A DNA stretch of 64,000 bases from Oscheius onirici (GCA_932521025.1 OW051470.1:1550001-1614000); one strand, 5' to 3'. Counted from the stretch's first letter, positions 1 through 11,122 are shown. The notes: generated from the letters alone by a model not told the origin. Numbers and translations: made by a program.

Positions 1-1010
1 ACATCCAGTCTCATAAAAAATTAATCCCACCCGCAGACAAAACACATTTCATAAGTTTGGGCGCACTTTGTCTGTCTGAAAGTTCCATAATTTTGAAGGA
101 TCATTTCCGGATCTAGTTTTAGCCTTCGGGTCCGTTCTCATCCTCCAAATTATGGAAATCTACTGACACAAATGACTCGGAATGGCTTACTGTAAAGCGA
201 ACGGCTACTTTCGATTCAAAGTTCACAATGGCTATAAAAAGGACACACATGGATGCTCTCTGGGGAGGTTAATGGGGACAAACAGAAAACAAGACAACGG
301 GAAAGGACAAGACAACAGGGTCTGATGTGTCATAAGGTCAGAGCTTGTCTGGGCTGTCCTGTTGGAGCTTTTAGACATTGAGGGACAGAGATACTGAATG
401 ACTAAAACTGAGAGACTGTCAGGGGTTTTTTCGCCCATCTTTCTCCAAAAAAAGAGTACTCGTCCTAGCTTCCTCTCATATTTACGCCTCTGCCTCTTTT
501 TCTCGTTAGCACTTCACACTACGTCCCAGAGGAGCTTCTCTTGGAAAAACCAAAAATACTTTTGTCAGTCTCGCCAGCAAAGAGCACTTCCAGCATCCAA
601 ACGGCTCAGATCCGGTCGTCGTGTCGACTCTCGTTTCTCCCCTTCCAATTCGTCGGCTATTGTTGAAGAAAAAGAGGGGCTTGAGGGTGGTCGCGGGTCT
701 AAACACTAAACCTAAGGTCCGGGTAGAGTAATTGGCTTGTTGGACAAGGTTGTGGAGCCGAAAAGGTTGCAAAATAGCATGAAAACATGGCCACTTTTGG
801 CTATTTTTAGACTACAGTATGACTCATTTCTTGAACTATACTATCTCCTCTGGATATTTTCCCAGAGCTGTCAGTCAGTCCTCAGAGTTTAAGCTTGGTC
901 ACTGAACTGAGAGGGGAGATCATGGCGAGCCTCCAGGGGTGTGAGTGAGCACTTTACACAATTTGATTAGTGACAAATAGGTCTCTGGTTATTTTGGATG
1001 ACTGGGAAGT

Positions 1011-1180
<170 letters not shown>

Positions 1181-1998
1181 CCTCCCACATCCGTTCCAAT
1201 TCGTTGACTTGTCATCTCTCTCTCTCCTCGTGGCATTTCCCAAGAGAATCACCCTCTCCATTGCCAAGAACCCATAAATTCGTCGACAATTGTTAGCATC
1301 GTTGACGGCGGGATTAAAGGCCAATTTGGACTCTCTCTGGCTCCGAAAAGCCGTTTGTGATCGGCCGGCCTTCTTCTACGGCCCTAAATGATGACTGAAC
1401 ACACGTTCGGAGGAAGTGGCTTCGTCACCCGCCGAATTTTGATATTTCTCAAGTGGCTCTGCAGATTGGGGACTCAAAAGTCCTCAAGAGACTTGAACAC
1501 TCTTTGTTCTATTTTGAACTCTGTTCCTGATAGAATTTCTCTGTGGGGGAAAAAGTCTCTGAAAGATGATACCCACTGTTCGGAACCTGTCTAAAACTTT
1601 TGGAAAATTTTGACGAAAGGCACGCAGAAGAACTCCCCGAGGAGTGAGAGTGTGGGGTGAATTAGAGCCAAGATTAGACTTTAGAACAAAGGGAAAAATT
1701 GCTCTGGAAGGTTCCGGGACCAGCAGGTTTCTGCTCCAATGTTCAATATCTTGTTGTATTCAGATTGTTTTTCTCTTTTGTCCCATTGTCACACATGCTT
1801 CCTCGGGGACTGTTTACGCCATAATATCTGGATGATATGAGCAACAAGCGTCTGAATTTAAATGGGGGTCTGAATTGAATTCGAAAATAGTCAGAGTGTA
1901 TTTTGGGGAAGTCCTAGTAATCTGGGACTGGATTTGATTGGAACGTGGGAACGTAGTGGACATCATGGAAATTGGGCTGTTTTAGTAGGGAAAGAGTC

Positions 1999-2100
1999 AC
2001 AGACTCAGAGGGACAGAGGGACTGAGGGACAGAGGGACTGAGGGACAGAGGGACAGAGGGTCAGAGGGACAGAGAGATAGAGGGTCAGAATGACAGAGGT
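1999..2100. repeat. Degenerate GAGGGACA-type tandem repeat
   Basis: An imperfect purine-rich tandem of GAGGGACA, GAGGGACT and GAGGGTCA units, less regular than the hexamer array 800 bp upstream but sharing the GGGACA core. Confidence 0.8.
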
Positions 2101-2242
2101 GACTCACTGAACTGAACCCCTGGTTCTCTTATGACTGGCATATTTCCCAAACCGACTCTGTCCTTTATATTTACGACAATATGCGAATTGGACTCTCTTC
2201 GTTTGTGACATCAGCTGACCGGCTGCGGCTCTGCTGCAAACA

Positions 2243-3579
2243 ATGCAGCCTGAGAACGGGATGGCCCTGCGGCCACAACAATCTGTGCTGAGAGACAAAA
2301 ATAACTCTTGACTACTCTCAAAATATCACTTTCAGCGAGCCGAGCAACGAGAAAAGGAGAAAAGACATCGTGAACGGCTGAGAAGTATCGAGATTCAGAG
2401 GGAGAAGTTGCACAGAGCTGCATGGTAATAGCAATTTCAAAAATTGTTCTAAAGACAATAATTAAGTGAGGAAGCCGCCGCAAAACTGATGGAGCTGGCT
2501 GCTCAGCCTGTGGCGAAACAGACACAGACGACTCCGAAACATCGTCACAGTCTTCATTCATCTGGTGCCAATCACATCACTATCACTCCAGAAGACTTGG
2601 AAAAGCTAAGAATTCATAGCAAGGGAGGCAAGTCGGTGAGTTGGGGATAAAAGGCAGTTGACCATTGGAAAACTAGACATAGGATACTCTCAGGGTACAG
2701 AGAGGCAGAGTCTTCTGTTGGTTATCAAGGGCATTGGCACAAACTAAACGTATAGACAGTTCTGGAAAGAGACATTGGTTGGTAGTATAGCAAATCGTCC
2801 AGTTTTTTGGGGTTTCGTAAGAACGACCTAGGCTCCAATTCTCATAAGAATTTCCAGTTCTTTTGACAAGAGAACCAAGGCATTAGTTCAGTAGTCAAGT
2901 ATTAGACAGAGAGTCGCATAGCCCTTCTCCTGCCTGTTCTGGCAACCATTCCTCTGCAACTACCGTACTCCGAACAGTACGGGGAACACTCTTTCGGGTT
3001 CAGGTTCAGTACTGTACGGATTGAACATGGTTTACGGGGTCGGGATCAGTACTGTTCACTATGAATACTCATAGGATAGAGTATGGACAAACCGGTCCAG
3101 AAACTTTCTGGATTCTGGGTGCTACAGTAGTTAGGGTCGGAAATAAACAGAGAGTAGTTGTCAAAAAGAGTCCGCCTGATTGTAAGCGTAAGCAGGCAAA
3201 AAAAACTCTATCTTGATCCCTGTCTGAGACAAGAGTCTCTGAGTATCAAGGGTCAGCCGACAGAGCATACGGTGCCTACAGTATGCTCTAGATCCTCTAC
3301 AGTAACAACACTGGTAACGCCATGAGTACCCCTCGATTCCCCTCGATTCCGTAAAATATGATCTGGATCTTTTCGCATCCTCTCTCCATTACAATACTCT
3401 CATTTCAGCACGGTCCCCAGCGTTCGACATCCTCCGAGCAATGTGGTCGAGCTTCCATCGACCACGGCAAATCCAACAAGTTTTTGAGATGGCTCGGACT
3501 GGCCGGCAAGGAAGAAGAAAAGGACGACCGGGCCATGTTCAAGGAGATGAAGAAACGTCGGATGAGCACATTTACCTAG
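2243..3579 (+). CDS. Predicted coiled-coil protein, unknown function (4 exons)
   Basis: Exons 2243-2284, 2336-2424, 2467-2635 and 3409-3579 keep one frame and give 156 residues. Residues about 15-55 are a highly charged helix rich in E, K, R and A (start RAEQREKEKRHRER), likely a coiled coil. The C-terminal exon holds KFLRWLGLAGKEEEKDD and ends MKKRRMSTFT. I do not recognise the family. The first exon is the weakest part because its donor (GTGCTG) is poor. The acceptor of exon 3 is AAG instead of CAG. The 773-bp third intron and the first 41 bases of exon 4 lie inside a segment that recurs inverted at 37799-37994, so part of this gene has been duplicated. Secondary alternatives are a longer gene beginning upstream or a nematode-specific scaffold protein. 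Confidence 0.55.
3245..3449 (+). repeat. Inverted duplication, arm A, segment 1
   Basis: About 205 bp that recurs almost identically, reverse-complemented, at 37799-37994. It spans the end of intron 3 and the first bases of exon 4 of the coiled-coil gene. The homology stops abruptly inside the exon. In arm A the next shared block begins 1.77 kb downstream at 5221, whereas in arm B the two blocks are almost adjacent. Confidence 0.9.
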
Positions 3580-3789
3580 TTCTTATCCCGTCTGTACAAA
3601 AGGTTTCCCCCGTGCTAGACTCTTTCTCCCACGAGACATATTTTCTTCCAGTTTGACTGTCCCGAAATGGCCTTCAGACGATCTCTTGTAGAGCTCATAT
3701 TGAGCTGAAATGTTGTATTGGCTCATTTAATCTCATTCTATAAGCTTATGGTGTATATTTTTCTAATAAAACGTAAGAAAAAAATGGTT

Positions 3790-3861
3790 TTCCATTGAGA
3801 GGAATCGAACCTGCCTCGCTTGGATGAGAGACGAGTGCCTTAGCCACTAGGCTATGAAGGC
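3790..3861 (-). pseudogene. tRNA-like relic (A and B box present, acceptor stem unpaired)
   Basis: On the minus strand there is an A box (TAGCCTAGTGG), a 4-bp D stem, an anticodon-like stem CTCGT/GCGAG with an oversized loop, and a B box (GGTTCGATTCC), followed by a T run suited to RNA polymerase III termination. The 7-bp acceptor stem of a normal tRNA does not pair and the T stem is weak. A decayed tRNA or a tRNA-derived short element fits better than a working tRNA. Confidence 0.5.
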
Positions 3862-3980
3862 AAACTTTCTCGCACTTTTAGAATGTTTTACAAAACTAAA
3901 TAATAGTTTTGTGTAAAATTGAAATTTCAGAAGCATCCAATTAAGAAAGTTTTCGTTTGAAACCTGTAATCAACTCGACG

Positions 3981-5217
3981 ATGTCTGCCGAAGAGAAGGA
4001 GAAGGACAAGAAAGGCTCCCACCGCAAGAGGAAGATTCTCCGATGGGCTGAATCGATCGTGACGAGACTGACCAAGGACTGGAAGCCGGCTCTCTGCCAG
4101 TCTCTCTTCACGGAAAACGAACTGCTCGAGCTGCTACCGCGTCAGGGAGGTCTTCTGGAGTCAGAAGAACATGATCGAATCTCTGAGGATACGATCGGAA
4201 AAGTATTGAGAAAATCGAGAGAATGAGTCGAATGCTGGAAGTATATGCGAGAGAACGTACGAGAAACTGAGCTACTGGAACAGTACGAAGCCGAACCAAT
4301 ACAAGACACCGAGTGGAGCATGAATGCACAGAGTCTGAGTCTTGTCCTTGTTCAACTGTTCTTTGTCCTACCGTTCCTGTATCAGTCTGTCTCCTTTCCC
4401 CTGAACTCATTATACATTTCCAATAATGGTCGGGCTTTCCTTTCTTTCCTATTCAGTGGTCTCTTGACTGACAATTGAGAGCTGGGTAGTTTGTACTGGA
4501 TGGTAACAGTGAACCAGAAAAGACGTTTTTCTAATCATCCGTATTCTTCCATTCTCTGAGGGTAGATCTACATGAGTGCCTCAGTTCACTCAATGGATAA
4601 CAGTAGATCTGGTTCAAAGTAACTAGCCGTCCCTATGTCTTCTCCGGTTCTGACTTGCGCTTCCTCTCGTCCTAAACATGTATCTGTTCTGTTTCCAATG
4701 CCTGTTATCCTTTCTGTTCAAGTATGCTCCTTTGTTGTGGAAATCATACTTTTGTCCAATATTGTACGCCGGGAAACCAGACCAAATCTACGAGGAAGCC
4801 GAATGAAACTGCGGAAAGATTTTGAGAGCCGAGTGATCGTAGAACTGGACAATGTGACTAGAACGTGCTGACTCGAAAGCAATACAAAATGGGACCAATA
4901 GAAACCACGAGGAAACGGACAAGAGTCTTCCATTTGTCTGCTTACTGAGCGTATTGTCGCTCTGTGCCTCTATACTTCTGAATGGCTAGACTCTTGTTGT
5001 TGCTACCAACAAAACGGACAATATGAGGATCTACTGGCCTTGTTCAGCATCAACGGCTTCCCTTCGGACAAGAACAGCTACCTCTTCCTCGGGGACTATG
5101 TCGATCGCGGACCGTACAGCTTGGAAATCATCGTGCTGCTCTTCGCCTACAAGCTGCGCTACCCGAATCAGGTCACCCTGCTGCGCGGTAATCACGAGTC
5201 CTGTCAATATGCAGTAC
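3981..5217 (+). pseudogene. PP1-type serine/threonine phosphatase fragment, frameshifted and truncated
   Basis: The 5' part (from ATG at 3981) encodes a basic leader, then AESIVTRLTKD and LFTENELLEL, as at the N-terminus of PPP-family phosphatases. The family pattern then continues in another frame (YRVREVFWSQ, about 4133-4160), which implies a two-base loss. A second block at about 5022-5217 encodes [18 protein letters not shown] and LLRGNHES, matching PPP metal-binding motifs 2 and 3. The first metal motif, GDxHG, is absent before it. Coding ends abruptly at 5217, where the inverted-duplication arm begins, so all of the C-terminal catalytic half is gone. I infer a dead gene cut by a rearrangement. 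The 4230-5010 interval between the blocks is unexplained and may be intron or insertion. Confidence 0.75.
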
Positions 5218-5220
5218 GGG

Positions 5221-7278
5221 ATCCCTCTTTGTCTAAAGAATCCACTTTTTCACAAATCCAGATTATATTTTCGTTTTGTCGAACGAACAAACGGGTATGC
5301 GCCCCTTCAACTGTTCCACGAGCATACATGGCAAGTTAAAAAGACGGTTTTTCGACGCTTTGATCTCGCAGTTTCATCCCAGTTCAGGCAAAAATTGATT
5401 CTTCTAGCTAGGCCTATTTGAAAACACCTGAGTACTGAGCGTGGAACTAATTTCCCAGCCCAGTTCCCGGCCCAAGTTTCTGCTTGTCTTGTTGCCCTGG
5501 GTCTTCTCCCTTATCACGGCGTACTGAAATGTTATCAACGATCAGGCCCGCTAAAAAGAAGCAGGCGATTGCTTTCATTTTTTTAGCATACTCATTTATT
5601 ACCAGACGACTTCATCGCCTGGCGGCGTCGTAGGGCCAAACTTTTTTGCCTACGCCTGAAACTGAAGCATTGTCCTACGGGTCAATCTGTTTCTCTTGGA
5701 CCCTTTCAAACCATCTCTACCACAACAAGAGTAAGCCGTGGGCAAAGTTTAGATTCTCATTTTATAGTTTTCGTGAAAATAGAAAAAAAAAGGTTCTAGA
5801 ATGCCTGCTAAGAAGAGAAAGTGTGATCCGAAAACGGAAGAGCTGGAGCCCACAGAAGCTGATCTTCTTCCTTTTCAAGAAATTCGGCGCCATATGCTCA
5901 GAATATTAAACAAAGTTGGTTTATTGCCCTATGAATAAAAAGGATTAAAATTTAGATTGACGTAAAAGATTTCATTGAAATAGTCACATGTTCAAGAGTT
6001 GTGACGAGTTTCGTCGAGGCCAATGTAGCGCAGATTGAAGTTCGGCTGGGAAAAAAACTTGACATCAGCGAGATCAATGCATTTTTTAGTCAGGGACACA
6101 AGATCGTGACGGAACAGTCGTAAGAAGAATAAGTGAACGTATCTTTCAGGAAGACATTTGTCCAATCAGCCTCACTGCGTTCGCAGATGACGAAACTTAC
6201 AACGATGTAGAGTCGTCGCCCCTGATCGGTACCATGTACTTCGAATTGATTTACATTGTGAGTTGGCTGTTCAAATCATTGTCGATATACAGTTCAGACG
6301 CCCGACGACGACAAGTTAGAGGAGCTGACGTATATTTTGAATGCGTACAAGTTTTCTTGCACTGAACTGTATCTGGGGTCCGAAACTTTTTTTGACATTG
6401 TCTGTGACAAGATCCACTTCAAGAAACTGGAAATACATTATCTCTCCCAGGAACAGTTGTCCAAGATCCCACAGGCGAGTTTACTATGAAATAGTACGAG
6501 GGTTGATTTGTCAGACGTGCTCCCATTTGACGGTAACCAATATGGCGCAGTTCGTGCCGTTCTCAGCTCTTAATCGTTTTGAGTCGCTCGAAGTTCGAAG
6601 AGGTCTTCCACTCGACGACATTCAGCTCTACGTCAGAGTAAGTTATCAATATACTGTCTCTCGGACTTTTTTAAACTCCTTTTTGTTCAGGAATTCGTCA
6701 ATGGCGACCGTGGCAACCTCCGGAAATTAGTTTTTCCGCCTGTGGACGCTGATTTGACGGTGGCCATCCCCGGCTGCTGCAAACTCTTCCACGGAGTTTA
6801 TGGCAATCCGTCAGAGACGGTGGCAGTGAATGTGAAGATCGATAACAACGAGTTCATCGTCGGAATTTGTACCAAAAGTCGTGGGCAGGAATGGTCCTGT
6901 ATGGAGGACAATAGGTTTAACAAGAAGTGGATGACTGCGATCCTAGAACACAGGGACTGGGTCGCACCCATTAGCTTTGGAAAACGCGCAGCTGGCCGAT
7001 TCGAGCCTCTGACCAGCATTCTCTCAGCCAAACAGTCAGCTCTGACCCTGGAGGCCCTCCCGTCATTTGTCGTGGAGGACATGCTGCAGCTCTTCCCGTT
7101 ACCTTTCGAGCAGTACGAGGCTGCATTCATCGAGTTCATCGCTGAACAGAATGAACGACTGAGAAAATATGAGACGGAGAAGGAGGAGAGGAAGAGAAGC
7201 CTTCGATCCGCTACCAAGAAAAACTAGAAGTACAGGCCGTCTCCAATACGATCAAGCTGTTTTACTCATTTCCTGATT
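5221..7278 (+). repeat. Inverted duplication, arm A, segment 2
   Basis: About 2.06 kb homologous to the reverse complement of 35368-37733. It includes the whole F-box-like gene and about 380 bp of its upstream DNA. Arm B carries about 320 bp extra (37290-37611) that arm A lacks. Bases 5221-5271 also match 7543-7593, the terminal segment of the neighbouring retroelement. Confidence 0.92.
5801..7227 (+). pseudogene. F-box-like gene, copy A, with a lost splice donor
   Basis: This copy parallels the intact gene at 35418-36816 exon by exon. Exon 1 begins at 5801 (MPAKKRKCD) and ends before GTTGGT at 5914. The second exon starts with IDVKDFIEIV at about 5955. The donor used in the other copy reads AATGCA here instead of AAGGTA, so intron 2 cannot be removed at that place. 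A nearby GTAAGA donor would shift the frame. Downstream exons resume in frame (EDICPISLTAF, then TPDDDKLEEL, then TCSHLTVTNM, then EFVNGDRGNL) and end at 7227. Near its C-terminus it has about 13 residues that the other copy lacks. The retained frames and many replacement differences suggest recent damage or an altered product. Function is inferred only from a weak F-box-like N-terminal helix region. Confidence 0.55.
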
Positions 7279-7303
7279 TTTTTTGTTTCTAAATACGTCC
7301 CCC

Positions 7304-7480
7304 GATTAGATTTAGTTTTCTCATCAGAAAAATTGGAAGAAAATCGAAAACTGACGACCAAAAAAGAAGAAAATGCGGATTTTTGACAAAATTCGGTAAA
7401 AATAGCAGTTTTCTTCTATTTTCATAGTCAGTTTTCGATTTTCTTTCAGTTTTTTTCTGATGGCAAAACTAAATCTAATC
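7304..7480. mobile_element. Short inverted-repeat element (MITE-like), 177 bp
   Basis: Ends are GATTAGATTTAGTTTT and its reverse complement AAAACTAAATCTAATC. The inverted similarity continues inward for about 70 bp per side (CGAAAACTGAC against GTCAGTTTTCG). There is no coding capacity. It sits between the F-box-like copy A and the retroelement. Confidence 0.8.
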
Positions 7481-7498
7481 ACAAAAATTTGTATTGCT

Positions 7499-7595
7499 CA
7501 CTTTTTGTCCGGTCTCCTAAAAGAAAACACAGGGTAAAGACAAATCCCTCTTTGTCTAAAGAATCCACTTTTTCACAAATCCAGATTATATTTTG
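7499..7595 (-). repeat. Terminal segment of the DIRS/PAT element, repeated elsewhere
   Basis: This about 97-bp stretch runs across the stop codon of the tyrosine recombinase and is the 3' end of the retroelement. The same sequence occurs inverted at 37679-37773, and its inner 51 bp occurs directly at 5221-5271. The repeat copies lie at junctions of the inverted duplication. Confidence 0.85.
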
Positions 7596-8373
7596 TCGCA
7601 GACGACTGGGAATGGCTCTGGGCGGATGTAGGCCTGGAACGCCGTCACGCTCTTCCATCTTCCTGTGACCATGACGGAAGCCGAATCCCATCCTGATTCG
7701 AGAGCAGCCGGTGCCGCTCCTCCGCGGAAGGAGCGTGAGGTGTAGTGTTTCTTGGCGAGTCCTGCCTCGGCGAAGGCTTTCTTCAGATCTGCTACCGCTG
7801 TGGAGTAGGTGATTGGTCGCTCCGATCCGAGTCTTCTGATGTTGTGAGCTTGCATGGAATCTTGACTCCTTGAGCGGCCTGATCTGTCTTGGATTTCTTG
7901 ATGAGGACGGTCCAACCGCGCTCCGAAGCTGCAGCAAGATCCTCAAATTTAAGATGTAGAGCTTCCGAGATACGCAGGGCTGCTCGGAAAGAGAGGAGTC
8001 CGATGATTCTCTCTCTTCTTATGGCAAAATCTCCCGATGTTGGCGTCGTTGTCATGAAATGATAGAAATCTTCGGAACCTATCTTGTTATTATGCTGTGT
8101 CGGAGCCGCAGACATTGTAGCTGACTCCAGTAGGGCTTTTTGAATCTCCCTCAGATTCGGCGGAAGACTGCCGAGGTATAAATTGTGAGCGGCTACGTGA
8201 CTGGTGAGGGTTTTCATCTTTCCGCACTTGAACTTGTCCGCCAGGAAGAGAAGTCGGGGCTTGTCTTGAGGAACTTTAGAACATCTCGTCCACCAGAACT
8301 TCGTTAACTCCTTGATCTTGTTCTGGTACATCGCGACGGTTGATGGAGCTCTGCTTTCCGTTATCGATCCCAT
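7586..8373 (-). pseudogene. DIRS-type tyrosine recombinase, frameshifted
   Basis: The N-terminal frame (8373-7792) contains the SAM-like segment and the box I arginine region (ALRISEALHLKFEDL). The C-terminal half continues in another frame (7915-7586) with SRSFRGGAA, VTGRWKS and FQAYIRP, which correspond to box II, the tryptophan and the tyrosine nucleophile. The usual HxxR is RSFR here, so the box II histidine is missing. In the living family this enzyme integrates circular cDNA by site-specific strand exchange. With a frameshift and a lost catalytic histidine, this one is inactive. Confidence 0.85.
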
Positions 8374-8682
8374 CAGGACTTCATTGGCTCCTAGTAGACC
8401 TGCTTCGCTGAAAGACGTCAGGTTCTCCAGCGATTTCCATCGTTGATCTGTAATAGGGTGGGTTGGTGGGAACGAAACACGAAAAGCCGGAATGGCTATT
8501 TGGGATTTACCAGCCGCCTTTGCGGCGGAAGGTTACTGTAGCTTGCCGCTTCGCGGCGAGACCCTCATTCAGCGTCAAATCCTTTACCAGCGCTCGAAAT
8601 TACACTTTTCTCCTCACTCTCTTCGATTATCATCTCGTTCCTTACGAGAAAAACTACATTTTGAGCTTGGCAGGATGACGCT

Positions 8683-9670
8683 TCATTCGAAAATAAAGAA
8701 CAAAGCCGGAGGACGTAGGCATTGCTGTGTAAGAGAGTCACCGTAATCGATTTTCCCCGCGGGAACCAAACTGTAAATGGGCGCGAAATTCAAACGTATG
8801 GCCACTTTGGCCGACTGAGTGAGAATTAACTTTTTGAATGTCTCCTTATTGGGAGAAATCGAAATGGATGAAGATGAATGGGCTTTTGGCATATTCTGAG
8901 CCGAATTTTGATTGAAATGCCATGTTTCGAAAGATTTTTTCTCCCGTCTCGAAACGAACAATCTTCTTAACGAAAGGAGTGGCTGTGATGGCCAAGCGGG
9001 GCATCCCAGGATTCCTCTGGAGCTGTTATTACGGGCGAAAATCAGGGCTCTAGCTACAAGACCGATGGGAGGTACTAACCAAACTCGAGTCTCGTTCCTC
9101 CATAGTTCAGAGTGTTGAAAGCAGTCGATCGCAGACGTCCCGTGGCATGCGGATCTGGAAGAAAAAGTTGAGCATTTTGCGTTACGATCCTTCGCGAACC
9201 AGTCGATCTGACAACTGCCTAGTTTGTCTTGAACCCTCTTGGCTACCTCAGGCCGGATTCTCCAGTCATCCAGATCTATATCTCTACTAGCCGCGTCTGC
9301 TTCTGTATTATCCGCCCTAATAATCCAGTCTACGTATGCGACAACGTTGGGCGCTTCCAACATCTCCCAAATGCATTTAGCTCGTTTGTGTAGCTGGGGT
9401 AACATGCTGCCTTTTCTAAAAAATGGCGCAAGCAGATGGATTGTCGCACAGAACCAACACGGGGCTTATCAAAAAAGGTAGAAAGCTTGCGAGGCCAAAT
9501 TCGATGGCGAACAAGTCCCGGTGAGTGCTGGATTCCTCCAGTAAGTGTTGTGGAAGTTCTCTCGATTTTTTATTGCCATTGTGTGCATGAAGAACGGCCC
9601 CTACGGCAAAAGCTGAAGCACCTACGCTTATACATGAATTATGTGGCTCTCGCAGACTAGGAAGCTTCAA
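8683..9670 (-). pseudogene. RNase H domain and C-terminal region of DIRS-type polyprotein, broken
   Basis: The 9670-9416 frame encodes ASAFAVGAVLH, then STHRDLFAIEFGLASF and VLVLCDNPSA, the acidic-residue pattern of a retroelement RNase H. The 9405-8683 frame continues with WIIRADNTEADAASR and DLDDWRI, the segment that follows RNase H in DIRS polyproteins. A stop separates the two frames. Past about 8900 the similarity to the family is no longer clear. Confidence 0.75.
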
Positions 9671-9839
9671 GGAACGTGTTGGCGCTGACTGGAAGAAGGT
9701 GTTCCAGAACCGGAGCTCTTCTCTTTCTTCTTCGCTCTTCTTCAGGTGAAAGTTGAAAGATTTTCCGTCTTGTTGGGCTGTAGCGACTGTCGATTGGAGG
9801 CTCTTCCCTGACCGTCGGAGATCTATTTTTCAACAGATT

Positions 9840-10457
9840 TTGCCAGATGTTTTCAAATCTTTTCTGGGTGATAGAAAATTGGAACGCTAGTAAGTCTACC
9901 TCGAAACCTAACCACGTAAATGAATGCGAAGGTACCCAATGGCACTTATTTTCCGAAAAACTAAAACCAGCTGCCAGTAAATCGTTCCTAATCGCTTCGA
10001 CTGATCACAGACAATCTTTTTCGTTTTGGGCATAAAATACACCGTCGTCTAAGAACAGAGCTACGCCTAGACCTTCAGACCTCCATTTCTTTATGAAAGG
10101 CCTCAGCAATTTTGTAGATTCTTGGCCCTGAACTTAGGCAAACGGCAACACTTTGAAGCGATACTTTTTGGTCTTCCAGCAAAAACCTAGGAAATCTTTG
10201 GCCTCGTCACTCATAGCCAGGTGGTGGTATCCACTCTTCAAGTCGAATGTACAAGCATAGCCGTTTCTTGGCAACAAGTCTTTTACAATCCCGAGATCTT
10301 CACACCGACATTTATCTTTTGCCACGTATTCATTCAGTTGTGACAAGACTAGAATAAGTCGCAACTTACTAGTGTTTTGGGCGACGGAAAGAGGACTATA
10401 GTACTGGTTGGCGTCGGTCTTCTCGCAGACGATCTCCTCAATTGCGTCGGTTTTCAA
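9840..10457 (-). pseudogene. DIRS-type reverse transcriptase fragment
   Basis: From 10457 downward: YSPLSVAQ, KLRLILVLSQLNEYV, GYACTFDLKSGYHHLAM and YRFKVLPFA, the conserved fingers and palm blocks of the DIRS/PAT reverse transcriptase. A stop follows at 10134. The catalytic FLDDG motif then lies in the continuing sequence near 10060. Missing N-terminal sequence and internal stops mark it as a relic. Confidence 0.85.
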
Positions 10458-10729
10458 GAGCTCTAAAATCTCGTTATCTACGAAATCTGGCTATAACTTT
10501 GCTCACTTTACAAAACTGGAAAATGCAAACGAAAGCCGGAAAATTTGTATTGCCCTAGCCGCCCCCAAAAATCCAAGTTTGGGGGGGGAGGGGGGGTAAA
10601 GAAGCCTGCCCTGAGGAAACAGGCTGCTCTGTCAAAGTGAAAAGGTTTTTTTTGGGAAACTTTGATCGATTGATCATGGAAATGACTGGGAAAGTTTGCA
10701 GTTACTCATGATAAAACGGTGGTTTTCAG

Positions 10730-11122
10730 GACGGAGCCCAGTTCGCCAAATGGAGATGCGTCCACAAGATTTCCGGCATGATCCCACCTCACACTGCTCT
10801 GGTCGAGATTGCTCAGGTTCTTGCCCGCTACGCCTCAATCTGCCAGCAGAACGGCCTTGTTCCCATCATCGAGCCCGAGATCTTTCCGGATGGATAACAC
10901 GATCTTGCCAGGAGTCAGAAGATTACCGAGACTGCCCTCTCTTACTTCTACCGGTATGTTTCCTTACAGTAAGAAGAGAGCGGGACTGAGAGTCACAGGC
11001 AGAGTAAATGACCCGATTTCAGTGCCCTGAACGACCACAACGTCTTCCTGGAAGGAACTCTGCTCAAGCCGAACATGGTCACAGCCGGGCAGTCTCTCTT
11101 CGTCGCCAATCATGCCTACTAA
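10730..11122 (+). pseudogene. Fructose-1,6-bisphosphate aldolase pseudogene with large internal loss
   Basis: Exon 10730-10953 encodes [34 protein letters not shown] and, after an in-frame TAA, HDLARSQKITET. Exon 11023-11122 encodes [15 protein letters not shown], which carries the Schiff-base lysine, then jumps straight to SLFVANHAY, the extreme C-terminus of class I aldolases. Some 130 residues that belong between these are missing, as is everything before the first exon. Splice sites are canonical and an AATAAA lies at 11142-11147. I infer a decayed gene copy and not a retrocopy, because the intron is still there. Confidence 0.88.

Larger units (their letters stand above)
7586..10457 (-). 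mobile_element. Degenerate DIRS/PAT-type tyrosine-recombinase retrotransposon
   Basis: Reading on the minus strand, the order is reverse transcriptase (10457 to about 9840), RNase H (9670 to about 8690) and tyrosine recombinase (8373-7586). This set without an integrase or aspartic protease defines DIRS-like elements, of which the PAT group is known from nematodes. Every domain is interrupted by stops or frame changes, so the copy is not autonomous. I see no gag-like frame upstream of the reverse transcriptase. The 8400-8680 spacer contains several short GC-rich hairpins (for example CCGCCTTTGCGG). Confidence 0.88.
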
